A DNA stretch of 12,411 nucleotides, from NCBI GenBank assembly GCA_003505715.1, contig DNXU01000048.1, positions 1-12,411 on the forward strand, written 5' to 3'. The notes under the pieces were generated by a model that was given only the letters and a program-made list of their open reading frames with translations, was not told the DNA's origin and did no database searches. Source of the stretch: Cyanobacteria bacterium UBA8803. Lineage in GTDB: Bacteria > Cyanobacteriota > Cyanobacteriia > Cyanobacteriales > Coleofasciculaceae. Position numbers and translations under genes: made by a program. Positions 1 to 7,758 of this stretch are shown here, piece after piece (within the stretch, counting starts at the first letter, position 1; every line of letters begins with the position of its first letter).

Positions 1-20
1 CCCCTCACCCTATTCTCAAG

Positions 21-64
21 TCAGACTTTTGCATAAAATCCAGGAATTTCAGCTGAGTTATATA
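21..64 (+). promoter_or_regulatory. Putative upstream control element of the TpsA operon
   Basis: TCAGACTTTTG (21-31) is followed by GCATAAAATCC and, further on, AGTTATATA (56-64). A closely related arrangement lies upstream of the sigma-like remnant on the other strand (12284-12245), in the same orientation relative to its gene. The similarity is seen directly; a promoter or operator role is inferred. No -35/-10 pair with standard 16-18 nt spacing could be assigned, and the AT-rich TTATATATATAAG stretch is too close to the ATG at 81 to be an ordinary -10 box. Confidence 0.35.
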
Positions 65-68
65 TATA

Positions 69-74
69 AGGTGA
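69..74 (+). promoter_or_regulatory. Ribosome binding site for the TpsA gene
   Basis: AGGTGA matches the 3' part of the canonical AAGGAGGTGA sequence and ends 6 nt before the ATG at 81. It favours that ATG over the in-frame ATG at 90. Confidence 0.6.
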
Positions 75-80
75 GGTGCA

Positions 81-3000
81 ATGTTGAGGATGATTCAAAG
101 GAACTGTGGCTGGTATTGGGAATTACTGGCGAATTTGCTGGCAATGCTGAGCGCGATCGCCTGCTCTGACAACTATACCCTAGCTCAGATTACCGCTGAT
201 GAGACTTTAGGTGCTGAAGGTTCTGCGATCGCGCCCCATGTTAATATCAATAACCTTCCTGCTGAACTGATTGAAGGGGGAGCGACTCGTGGTGCTAATC
301 TTTTTCACAGTTTCTCTGAGTTTAATATTGCCGACTTACAGCGGGTTTACTTTGCCAATCCCACGGGAATTGAAAATATCTTCAGTCGAGTTACGGGCAA
401 TAACCCTTCTCATATCTTAGGCACGTTAGGGGTAAATGGCACGGCCAATTTATTTTTACTCAATCCGAATGGGATTATTTTTGGACAAAATGCTCAATTA
501 GATATTAGGGGTTCCTTTGTCGCGAGTACGGCGAACGGTTTTATCTTTCCCGATGGTAGCGAGTTCAGCGCGACGAATCCGCAAAACCCACCACTACTAA
601 CAATTAATGTCCCAATTGGTTTGCAATATGGAACGCAGCCGCCGGAAATTCATAATGCAGGAAATTTAGCAGTGGGAGGAGATTTCACTTTATCGGGTGG
701 GAGTGCGATCAGTACCGGAGCAATTTCAGCACCTCAAGGTAAGGTAAAAGTTGAGGGTGTTGCTGGGGATGTGCGGGTGCGCCATGTCACAGCCCAAACA
801 GCAATTATATCAGCTGCTAGGAATCTGAATTTAGAGGAGAGTCAGTTATGGACAACAGGAAATCTGACTCTCTTAGCTGGGGATACGGTGCGGGTGCGAG
901 ATAGTGTAGGGCATCCTTTTATTGCAGCAGCGGGAGGGGAATTGCTCCTTAGAGGCGATCGCGCTATTGATATTTGGGCTTTAAGCCATATAGATAGCGG
1001 TTTATTTTCTCTGGGCAATATGATACTGCGCTCTGGTCAGCCTGTGGGAGGAGATGCTCATTATTGGACAGGTGGTAGTTTTCGGATTGAACAGTTAGAT
1101 GGGAGTTTAGGGAGTTTATTTAGTCTCTACGATCCCATTATTCGGTCGCAGGGAGATGTAGAATTTATTGGTTATCAGGGAACCTCGCTGCACATCTTGG
1201 CTGGGGGTAAAGTAAACATTTGGGCTGTAATTATCACAGGGCCAGAAACAGGGATAGAGGGTGTAGATTTTCTTATAGATACTGTCCAATTATCGGATGG
1301 TACTCAGCTCCCAATCAATGGTAGAGACCAACCTACCCTTGATATACGGGCAGGGATGAACTTAGCTGCTATTGGTCAACCTTTTGGGATGAGTGGTTAT
1401 GACGGTTTCCCTAAGATTCCTCCTATTGATCAGTTTTTTAATAAGTTGGGTTTACTAGTACCTCCTCCCAACAATAATCCTGTAGCGACCAGCGCAGATA
1501 TTACTATTAACGATATCCGCATAGAGCCTCCCAATGGTGTTGTCTTGTTAACCAATCGGTATCAGCCTAACCTCTCTTTACCAGGTGGAGACATTACTAT
1601 TACTAAGAACCCGATCGGGTCGTTAATTGGATTAGGGATTGATGGAATTGGCTTGGGTGGTAATGGTAGTTCAGTTACCCTGGACTCTCGCCGCCATATT
1701 ACAATAGAGCAAGTTTCCTCAATTATCACTTCTTCTGATATAGGCAATGGGGGTGATATTACTCTCTTAGCCAAGGAGAATATTACCCTTACTCCAGGTT
1801 CTACTATTGCTTCTGATGGTGTATCCGGGGGAAACATTACCTTCAAAAGTTACGAAGGTATGGTTAGTATCGATGATAGTACTATTACTAGCATCACCAC
1901 TGGTGCAGGCGTTGGTGGTGGTGTCAACATCTCTGGTCAATTAATTGCAATTAATGATACTAATATCAATACTGGTAGTTTGAACAGTAATGGTGGCGGT
2001 ATCACCTTTGATGCTCAAAGCGATATGGAGTTGACAAATAATTTAATTACTACTTCTGCTTTATCTGGCGATGCAGGTGATGTCGCGTTAAATGCTGGGG
2101 GAAGCGTTACCCAGACTAACACCTCTATTGATGCCTCTTCTGCTTTTGGCAATGGAGGAGATATTATCGTTGCAGCTCACAATAACATTAATCTCAATCC
2201 CGGCTCTACTCTTGAATCCGCTGGTTTATTAGGAGGTAATATTACTCTCAACAGCCTCAACGGTATTCTTGATATTAATGATGGCGTCGTTGCTAGCCTC
2301 AGTAGGAATACAGATGCGGGGATAGCGGGTGATATTAATCTCTCTGCTGAATCAATTAAAGTTGCCAATTTTTCTATCGTTGGGACAGGTGGGATATCTG
2401 GACAAGGGCAAGGGGGCAATCTCAATCTAAATGCTGCTGATTTGGTAGAAATAATTTATTTTGGTGGTGTAAGCACAACTAACCCTGTTAATCCTTTGAT
2501 AGCCTTATTTAAGGAAGCTGCTGGTGGAACTGGGTTATCTACCACTACAGCCGACACCAGTAATGCTGGAGACTTAACTATTAATACTAGTCGGTTAAGT
2601 ATTCGCAATCAGTCTGGGATGGATAATCTCACTGGGATTGCAACATACAACTTAAGAGGTAGTAGTGGTAATGCGGGCAATTTAACTATTAATGCCTCTG
2701 ATTCGGTAGAAATTATTGGCAATCAACCGGGAGAATTTATTCCGGTTTTCGATGATGCGATCGCTGATAATTTTATTGGTATCGATACAGGCGTAAGTTC
2801 GGCAACCAATGGTAGCGGTGATGCGGGGAATTTAACTATTAATACTGGCAAGTTAACTGTTAGGGATGGCGCTGGTATCAGCACAGGAACAACTCGCGAC
2901 AGTACGGGGAATGGGGGAATCCTGAGAGTAAATGCGACTGAGTTAGTGGCATTGCGTGGCTTTGCAGGTTTGGGGACTGGTACTGTAACGCCGGGTAAAG

Positions 3001-4868
3001 GCGGTGACTTAATTGTCAACGTACCCACAGGTGAGCTAATTTTACAGGATGGAGCAGGCTTGGCAGCGGATACCCTTGGTGCTGGGAATGCTGGGAATTT
3101 AAATATTAACGCTGATAAAATTAGCGTTCAAAATGGTTCTAGAATTGGGAGTTCCACTACTGCTGATGGCGCAGGCTCAACTATAACAATTAAGGCCAAT
3201 AATTTAGCAGCGATCGGGACTTCGGCTGATGGTGTTGTCCCTAGCGGGCTATTCACCAATTCTACAGGAGTTGGCGATGCTGGCAACTTAGAAATTGATG
3301 TAAAAAGAGTAGTAGTGCAAGATGGGGGACGAGTCTCTGCTAGTACCTCTGGTACGGGAAATGCTGGAAATTTGACTATTCGCAATGCTGATTCTGTTGA
3401 AATTATTGGTACTGCTGCTAACGGTCAAATTTCTAGCAGCTTGTCTTTCGATACTTCTGGTTCTGGTAATGCTGGTAATTTGACAATTGCTACTAAAACC
3501 TTAGCAGTGCGAGATGGAGGAGAAGTATCTGCTAGTACTTCTGGTTTGGGTAGTGCTGGTACTCTCGATGTAAGTGCTTCTGAATCTGTAGAAGTAACTG
3601 GTATTTCCCCTGATAGTCGTACCCCCAGCCGCTTATTTTTCGATTCATCTGGTGTGGGTGATGCGGGGATATTGACGGTTAAAACTAACCGATTAATTGT
3701 TAGTGATGGGGGACAAGTATCAGCCGCAACCTCTGGTACGGGAAGGGGAGGGATTCTCGATATTAATGCTAGGGAATTAGTGCAGGTAAGCGGGACTGCT
3801 GGTGAGTTGGCTAGTAGCTTGTTCTTTGACAGTCGCGGTGCTGGCGATGCCAGAGGGATTATTATTAAAACGGGACAGTTAAATGTAGAAGACGGCGGAC
3901 AGGTAACTGTGAGCGGTAGTAGTTCCGGTGCGGCTGGGAATCTGGAAATTACTGCTAATAATATTTTCGTAAATAATCAGGCAAAACTACAAGCCACAAA
4001 TACATCAGGTGCGGGCAATATCAGAATTAATACCCAAGGCTTAACCGTACAAAACGGTTCGGAAATCAGCGTCAGCGGTACGGGGACGGGGGTGTCCGGC
4101 AACTTAGAAATTAGCGCAGGTGCCATTTTTCTAAATACCCAGGGTAACCTGCTAGCCAGAACCCAATCTGGCGAAGGGGGGAATATTTTGCTCGACGCAG
4201 AAGGTGATATATTGCTGCGCTACAACAGTAATATTTTGACCGAGGCTCTGGGTACTGGCAATGGCGGTAATATCATTATTACTGCTGGCAATTTTGTCAT
4301 GGCTATTTTACCTGAAAATAGCGATATTGCGGCTACAGCAATTCAAGGAAGGGGCGGCAATATTTTCGTCACAGCTGCTGGTATATTTGGCTTTAGCTTA
4401 CCGGAACGTTTAGTGAGAACGCCAGAAAGCGATTTGAGCGCGGCATCTCAGTTAGGAATCAGTGGGGTAAGGGAAATTGATACAAGAGATAATATTCGCT
4501 TAAATGCCTTACCAACTGATTTTTTAACTGATGGAATTGCCCAAGTTTGTCCCGGTATTGGGAGAGAGCAAAGCCCGAATAAATTTGTTGTAGAAGGGCG
4601 TGGTGGGTTGGCAGTTCGTGCTGATATGCCGTTGAGTACTGATATAGTCAAGGTTGGGTTAGTTGCTCCGGTATCGACAACTGAAGCTCCTAGAGAATCT
4701 TCAGGCAATTTAGGACCTACTGGCAATCCCAATCATTCCCCACCTAAAACAATACTAGAAGCTCAAGGCTGGATTGTTAACACTGATGGTACGGTAGAAC
4801 TGGTAGCCCAAGCACCTATTGTGACACCTCAAACTTCTTGGTTACCAGCAGTTAGCTGCCAGCTTTAG
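81..4868 (+). CDS. Filamentous-haemagglutinin-type TpsA exoprotein (two-partner secretion)
   Basis: A 1595-residue secreted beta-helix protein of the cyanobacterial filamentous haemagglutinin (S-layer-like) group. The N-terminus has a hydrophobic export segment (about residues 15-27) and a probable cleavage region near TLAQ (33-36). The TPS secretion domain follows at about 40-290, with the family motif NPNGIIFG at 128-135 and NPTGI earlier. Around 320-400 is a block (GDAHYW, FRIEQLDGSLG, LHILAGG) that I recall as common in cyanobacterial members. The rest is Gly/Asn/Ser/Thr-rich with repeated GNAGNLTI-type strands, as expected of a beta-helix; copies of about 62-64 residues lie at 1065-1254. 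An NGGDI block near residue 556 recurs 135 residues later. The C-terminus carries Cys1490 (CPGIG) and Cys1593 (SCQL), the only cysteines outside the signal region. By family it should cross the outer membrane through a TpsB partner, which is not in this window. Ligand and role are unknown; adhesion or a surface layer is an inference. The reading frame is intact. Confidence 0.93.
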   Translation: MLRMIQRNCGWYWELLANLLAMLSAIACSDNYTLAQITADETLGAEGSAIAPHVNINNLPAELIEGGATRGANLFHSFSEFNIADLQRVYFANPTGIENIFSRVTGNNPSHILGTLGVNGTANLFLLNPNGIIFGQNAQLDIRGSFVASTANGFIFPDGSEFSATNPQNPPLLTINVPIGLQYGTQPPEIHNAGNLAVGGDFTLSGGSAISTGAISAPQGKVKVEGVAGDVRVRHVTAQTAIISAARNLNLEESQLWTTGNLTLLAGDTVRVRDSVGHPFIAAAGGELLLRGDRAIDIWALSHIDSGLFSLGNMILRSGQPVGGDAHYWTGGSFRIEQLDGSLGSLFSLYDPIIRSQGDVEFIGYQGTSLHILAGGKVNIWAVIITGPETGIEGVDFLIDTVQLSDGTQLPINGRDQPTLDIRAGMNLAAIGQPFGMSGYDGFPKIPPIDQFFNKLGLLVPPPNNNPVATSADITINDIRIEPPNGVVLLTNRYQPNLSLPGGDITITKNPIGSLIGLGIDGIGLGGNGSSVTLDSRRHITIEQVSSIITSSDIGNGGDITLLAKENITLTPGSTIASDGVSGGNITFKSYEGMVSIDDSTITSITTGAGVGGGVNISGQLIAINDTNINTGSLNSNGGGITFDAQSDMELTNNLITTSALSGDAGDVALNAGGSVTQTNTSIDASSAFGNGGDIIVAAHNNINLNPGSTLESAGLLGGNITLNSLNGILDINDGVVASLSRNTDAGIAGDINLSAESIKVANFSIVGTGGISGQGQGGNLNLNAADLVEIIYFGGVSTTNPVNPLIALFKEAAGGTGLSTTTADTSNAGDLTINTSRLSIRNQSGMDNLTGIATYNLRGSSGNAGNLTINASDSVEIIGNQPGEFIPVFDDAIADNFIGIDTGVSSATNGSGDAGNLTINTGKLTVRDGAGISTGTTRDSTGNGGILRVNATELVALRGFAGLGTGTVTPGKGGDLIVNVPTGELILQDGAGLAADTLGAGNAGNLNINADKISVQNGSRIGSSTTADGAGSTITIKANNLAAIGTSADGVVPSGLFTNSTGVGDAGNLEIDVKRVVVQDGGRVSASTSGTGNAGNLTIRNADSVEIIGTAANGQISSSLSFDTSGSGNAGNLTIATKTLAVRDGGEVSASTSGLGSAGTLDVSASESVEVTGISPDSRTPSRLFFDSSGVGDAGILTVKTNRLIVSDGGQVSAATSGTGRGGILDINARELVQVSGTAGELASSLFFDSRGAGDARGIIIKTGQLNVEDGGQVTVSGSSSGAAGNLEITANNIFVNNQAKLQATNTSGAGNIRINTQGLTVQNGSEISVSGTGTGVSGNLEISAGAIFLNTQGNLLARTQSGEGGNILLDAEGDILLRYNSNILTEALGTGNGGNIIITAGNFVMAILPENSDIAATAIQGRGGNIFVTAAGIFGFSLPERLVRTPESDLSAASQLGISGVREIDTRDNIRLNALPTDFLTDGIAQVCPGIGREQSPNKFVVEGRGGLAVRADMPLSTDIVKVGLVAPVSTTEAPRESSGNLGPTGNPNHSPPKTILEAQGWIVNTDGTVELVAQAPIVTPQTSWLPAVSCQL
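3273..3842 (+). repeat. Three degenerate 62-64-codon repeats inside the TpsA gene
   Basis: Consecutive units at 3273-3464 (64 codons), 3465-3656 (64 codons) and 3657-3842 (62 codons), with a decaying fourth beginning at 3843. Each unit opens G(D/N)AG and contains DGG.VSA(S/A)TSG about 17 residues in. A second Gly-rich strand with (S/L)V(E/Q)(I/V).G follows, and the unit ends (F/S)FD(T/S). More divergent relatives extend upstream to at least 2817. The units are diverged at nucleotide level, so this is old duplication of beta-helix rungs. Confidence 0.75.
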
Positions 4869-4877
4869 AATTAATTA

Positions 4878-4961
4878 ATGGCAAGAATCAGGAAGGGATT
4901 AGAGCAGGGATTGCAAGAGGGGTTACTGCAAGGACGACAAGGAGATATTATTGGTAACTGA
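4878..4961 (+). other. 27-codon Gln/Gly-rich ORF, possible gene-tail remnant
   Basis: The spacer between TpsA and TPR-CHAT holds an ATG ORF reading MARIRKGLEQGLQEGLLQ followed by GRQGDIIGN and a TGA. The (E)QGLQEGLLQG pattern resembles the charged, Gln/Gly-repeated tails of Rpn/PD-(D/E)XK transposase-like nucleases common in cyanobacteria. It has no upstream ribosome binding site, and nothing before it resembles the nuclease body. It is in frame with TpsA but separated from it by two stops (TAG at 4866 and TAA at 4872). It is most likely a fossil tail or chance; expression is not supported. Confidence 0.25.
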
Positions 4962-4973
4962 GCTTGTCGAAGT
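4957..4973. repeat. Short dispersed-repeat-like motif (ACTGAGCTTGTCGAAGT)
   Basis: The reverse complement reads ACTTCGACAAGCTCAGT, an imperfect inverted repeat that I recall as a frequent intergenic repeat in several bacterial phyla, including cyanobacteria. It ends 5 nt before the ATG of the TPR-CHAT gene and overlaps the stop of the small ORF, so it occupies the expected ribosome-binding region. Assignment as a dispersed repeat rests on memory; only one copy was found in this window. Confidence 0.4.
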
Positions 4974-4978
4974 TGGAT

Positions 4979-7717
4979 ATGGTCAGAAAAAAGGTTATTC
5001 TTCTCCCTAGAAGAGGGCATTTGGTTCAAATTAATCGTTGGCGATCGCTAATTCTCACCATTCTATTTTTACTGACCCTAGTTTTAACCACCTTGCCGTC
5101 AGTAAAGCCAGGAGTAGCAATTACTCCAGAAAGCCTAACCCCCTCCCTTCCTTGCATTAGGGAAGCGGCACAAAGTACGGGCAGTGTAGGGAGGAGTTTA
5201 GCCGAAGAGGGCAAATGTCTTTACGAACAGGGTCAATATGCAGCTGCTGCTATAGTTTGGCAAAAAAGTGCTGAAGAATTCAAAACTCAGAACCATGTAC
5301 TAAATCAAGCCATGGCTTTAAGTAATCTCTCTTTAACTTATCAGCAACTTGGACAATGGCTAGAAGCTAAGGCAGCAATTGCAGAAAGTTTAAGTCTGTT
5401 ACAATATAATGATAACTTCACATCAAGTCAGGAGCAAGATCATGATTACAAAAGGGTTCTTGCTCCTAGCTTAGATATTAGAGGTCGCCTGGAATTCACA
5501 ACCGGAAAAGCTGAAGAAGCATTGGCAACTTGGCAAGCAGCAGGTAAGGTATATCAGCAACTTGGCGATCGCAATGGAGAAATTCAAAACTCCCTCAACC
5601 AAGTCCAAGCCATGGCAGTCTTAGGAAGTTACCTTCCTGCCAAACGCTTGTTAAAAAAGTTAAAAGGTACTATAGATTCCACAACTGACTTAGAATTGAA
5701 AGCGACCAGATTACTAAGTCTAGGTAAAGTTTTCCGACAAATTGGTAAATTAACGAAATCCCAGCAGATATTAAATGAAAGTTTAAACTTGGCGACAAGA
5801 TTAGAAATACCAGAATTAATCGGTGCAATTCACCTAGATTTAGGTAATACTGAACGAGCCTTATGGCAAAAATTCAAAGCTATAGGGAAAGAACAAAATG
5901 CTCAAAAATATTTTGATTTAGCTAAAAACTCATACCAAAAATTCGCTAAGATATCAACAGCAAAGCCTGAACCAAAATTGAATTTATTGAGCCTGTTATT
6001 GGAGAATGAAAAAGAGGAATTAGCCAAATCTCAGATACTATTACCCGAAATTAATCAATCTTTGGATAATCTGATCCCCAGCCGTGCCGCAGTTATCTCT
6101 CGGATTAATTTTGCCGAAAGTTTAATGAAATTGAGAGAGATGCAAGAAAAACAAGGTGAAGGCTCAATGGTAGATATAGGGGAAATTGCAGAACACTTAG
6201 CAATTGCACTTAAAGCAGCTGATAGCATCCAAGACAATCGGGCTAAATCTTTGGCTCTTGGTAGTTTAGGTGGACTTTATGAGCAAAATAAACAGCTAGA
6301 TTATGCGATCAATTTGACTAAAAAAGCGTTAAAATTATCGCTAGATATGAGTACCTCAGATATTGAGTATCGTTGGCAATGGCAGATAGGCCGTTTGCTG
6401 AAACAAGAGGGGAAAATTGAAGAAGCAATTGAGTATTATACCGCTGCTGTCAAACATCTCCATGCTATCCGCAGTAATTTGCTCCCCACTGATCCGGAGG
6501 TACAGTTTTCTTTTCGAGATCGTGTGGAACCTGTCTATCGAGAGTTGGTGGATTTGCTTTTGAGAACTGATGGTGGTACTAAACCTACTCAAGAGCATCT
6601 CAAGCAGGCTATTGAGCAAATTGATAATTTGCAACTTGCTGAACTAGAAAATTTTCTCGGCTGCTCAGAGAAGTTAGTTAAAATTAACCAAACTACCAAT
6701 CCGATTACCGATCCCAAAGCGGCTATCATTTACCCAATTATTTTAGACAATAAAACCGCTATTATCCTGCAATTACCTGAACAAAAATTAAAATATTATG
6801 AAACCATTCAACCCAAAAATATTGTTGAGACAACTCTGAAACAATTACAAATAGCATTAATTAATGAAGATGAGACTCCTCTAGTTAAAAAGAAGTCGCC
6901 AGAGGTTTATAATTGGCTGATTAAACCTCTGATTCTCGATCTTGAGCAGAATAAGCAAATTGAAACTTTAGTGTTTGTCCCCAATGGTTTATTGCGGAAT
7001 ATTCCTATGGGAGTTCTTTACGATGGAAATCAACAAAAATATCTATTGCAAAATTATGCAATTGCTATAGCACCAAGATTGCAAATTTTTGCACCTAAGC
7101 CAACACCTCAAAATTTAAATGTTTTAACTGGAGGAGTGGGTATCCCACAACCTCAATTAAACCTTGAGCCTATTTATGGCTTAGAAGCAGAACTAAATAC
7201 AATTAGCCAAATTGCCAAATCTAATCCACCTATTTTAAATCAAAATTTCACTAAGGAAAACCTGAAAAAGCATCTTGCATCTGACAGCTTTTCCGCCATT
7301 CATATCAAAACCCATGGCAAGTTTAGCTCAGATCCCGAAGAAACTTTTATAGCTGCTTATCAGGAAAAGATTAACAGCAAAGACTTTGCCGATTTGGTTC
7401 AATTAGGTGGCAAAGATAAGACAAAACCTCTCGAATTACTTGTTCTGAGTGCCTGTGAAACTGCCCAAGGAGATAATAAAGCTGTTTTAGGACTAGCTGG
7501 AATTGCAGTAAGATTAGGTTCACGCAGTGCTATATCAAGTTTATGGACAGCACAAGACGAGCGTAATACTGAACTGATGACACAATTTTATACAGAGTTG
7601 TTGGCATCAGGCATAACCAAGGCTAAAGCACTTCAAATGGCTCAACTTTCTCTTCGCAACCAAGGACACTCTCCCCATATCTGGGCTAACTATATTCTGG
7701 TTGGCAATTGGCTTTGA
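4979..7717 (+). CDS. TPR-CHAT caspase-like protein with export signal or N-terminal anchor
   Basis: The protein has 912 residues from the ATG at 4979. An in-frame TTG at 4964 would add five residues but falls inside a repeat-like motif, so the ATG is preferred; neither has a clear ribosome binding site. A basic N-terminus precedes a hydrophobic stretch at about 23-39 and a possible signal peptidase site after PGVA (about 47), so the body is either periplasmic or membrane-anchored. Helical TPR-like repeats run from about 65 to 530, including YEQGQYAAAA, YQQLGQWLEAKA and QEGKIEEAIEYYTAA. The CHAT domain occupies about 595-912, with FVPNGLLRNIPMGVLYD, His779 in KTHGK and Cys826 in LSACETAQG. These are the expected His-Cys pair of caspase/separase-like CHAT peptidases, followed by the usual C-terminal HIWANYILVGNW. 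It is probably co-transcribed with TpsA (110-nt gap). TPRs likely bind a partner or substrate, and proteolysis is inferred from the intact dyad. The substrate is unknown; the upstream TpsA is a candidate. It converges with the DUF928 gene across 41 nt in which I see no clear terminator hairpin. Confidence 0.9.
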   Translation: MVRKKVILLPRRGHLVQINRWRSLILTILFLLTLVLTTLPSVKPGVAITPESLTPSLPCIREAAQSTGSVGRSLAEEGKCLYEQGQYAAAAIVWQKSAEEFKTQNHVLNQAMALSNLSLTYQQLGQWLEAKAAIAESLSLLQYNDNFTSSQEQDHDYKRVLAPSLDIRGRLEFTTGKAEEALATWQAAGKVYQQLGDRNGEIQNSLNQVQAMAVLGSYLPAKRLLKKLKGTIDSTTDLELKATRLLSLGKVFRQIGKLTKSQQILNESLNLATRLEIPELIGAIHLDLGNTERALWQKFKAIGKEQNAQKYFDLAKNSYQKFAKISTAKPEPKLNLLSLLLENEKEELAKSQILLPEINQSLDNLIPSRAAVISRINFAESLMKLREMQEKQGEGSMVDIGEIAEHLAIALKAADSIQDNRAKSLALGSLGGLYEQNKQLDYAINLTKKALKLSLDMSTSDIEYRWQWQIGRLLKQEGKIEEAIEYYTAAVKHLHAIRSNLLPTDPEVQFSFRDRVEPVYRELVDLLLRTDGGTKPTQEHLKQAIEQIDNLQLAELENFLGCSEKLVKINQTTNPITDPKAAIIYPIILDNKTAIILQLPEQKLKYYETIQPKNIVETTLKQLQIALINEDETPLVKKKSPEVYNWLIKPLILDLEQNKQIETLVFVPNGLLRNIPMGVLYDGNQQKYLLQNYAIAIAPRLQIFAPKPTPQNLNVLTGGVGIPQPQLNLEPIYGLEAELNTISQIAKSNPPILNQNFTKENLKKHLASDSFSAIHIKTHGKFSSDPEETFIAAYQEKINSKDFADLVQLGGKDKTKPLELLVLSACETAQGDNKAVLGLAGIAVRLGSRSAISSLWTAQDERNTELMTQFYTELLASGITKAKALQMAQLSLRNQGHSPHIWANYILVGNWL

Positions 7718-7758
7718 TACTTCTAGCTCAAAAAAGATATTCTATTCTCAAGGTAACT

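Noticed and set aside
144..164. SAIAC at TpsA residues 24-28 as a lipoprotein box
   Set aside because: It lacks the usual Leu at -3, and TpsA proteins are not normally lipoproteins; the later LAQ site fits a standard signal peptide.
1562..3385. Several - strand open frames of 80-100 codons opposite the TpsA gene
   Set aside because: They are shadows of the repetitive Gly/Asn/Thr-rich coding strand, with Pro/Leu-rich translations and no start signals or family likeness.
4964..4978. TTG at 4964 as start of the TPR-CHAT gene
   Set aside because: It lies within the repeat-like motif 4957-4973, has no ribosome binding site at proper distance and adds only five residues; the ATG at 4979 is simpler.
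7718..7758. Bidirectional terminator between the convergent genes
   Set aside because: No stem-loop with a flanking T or A run could be found in the 41 nt; only an A6 run is present.
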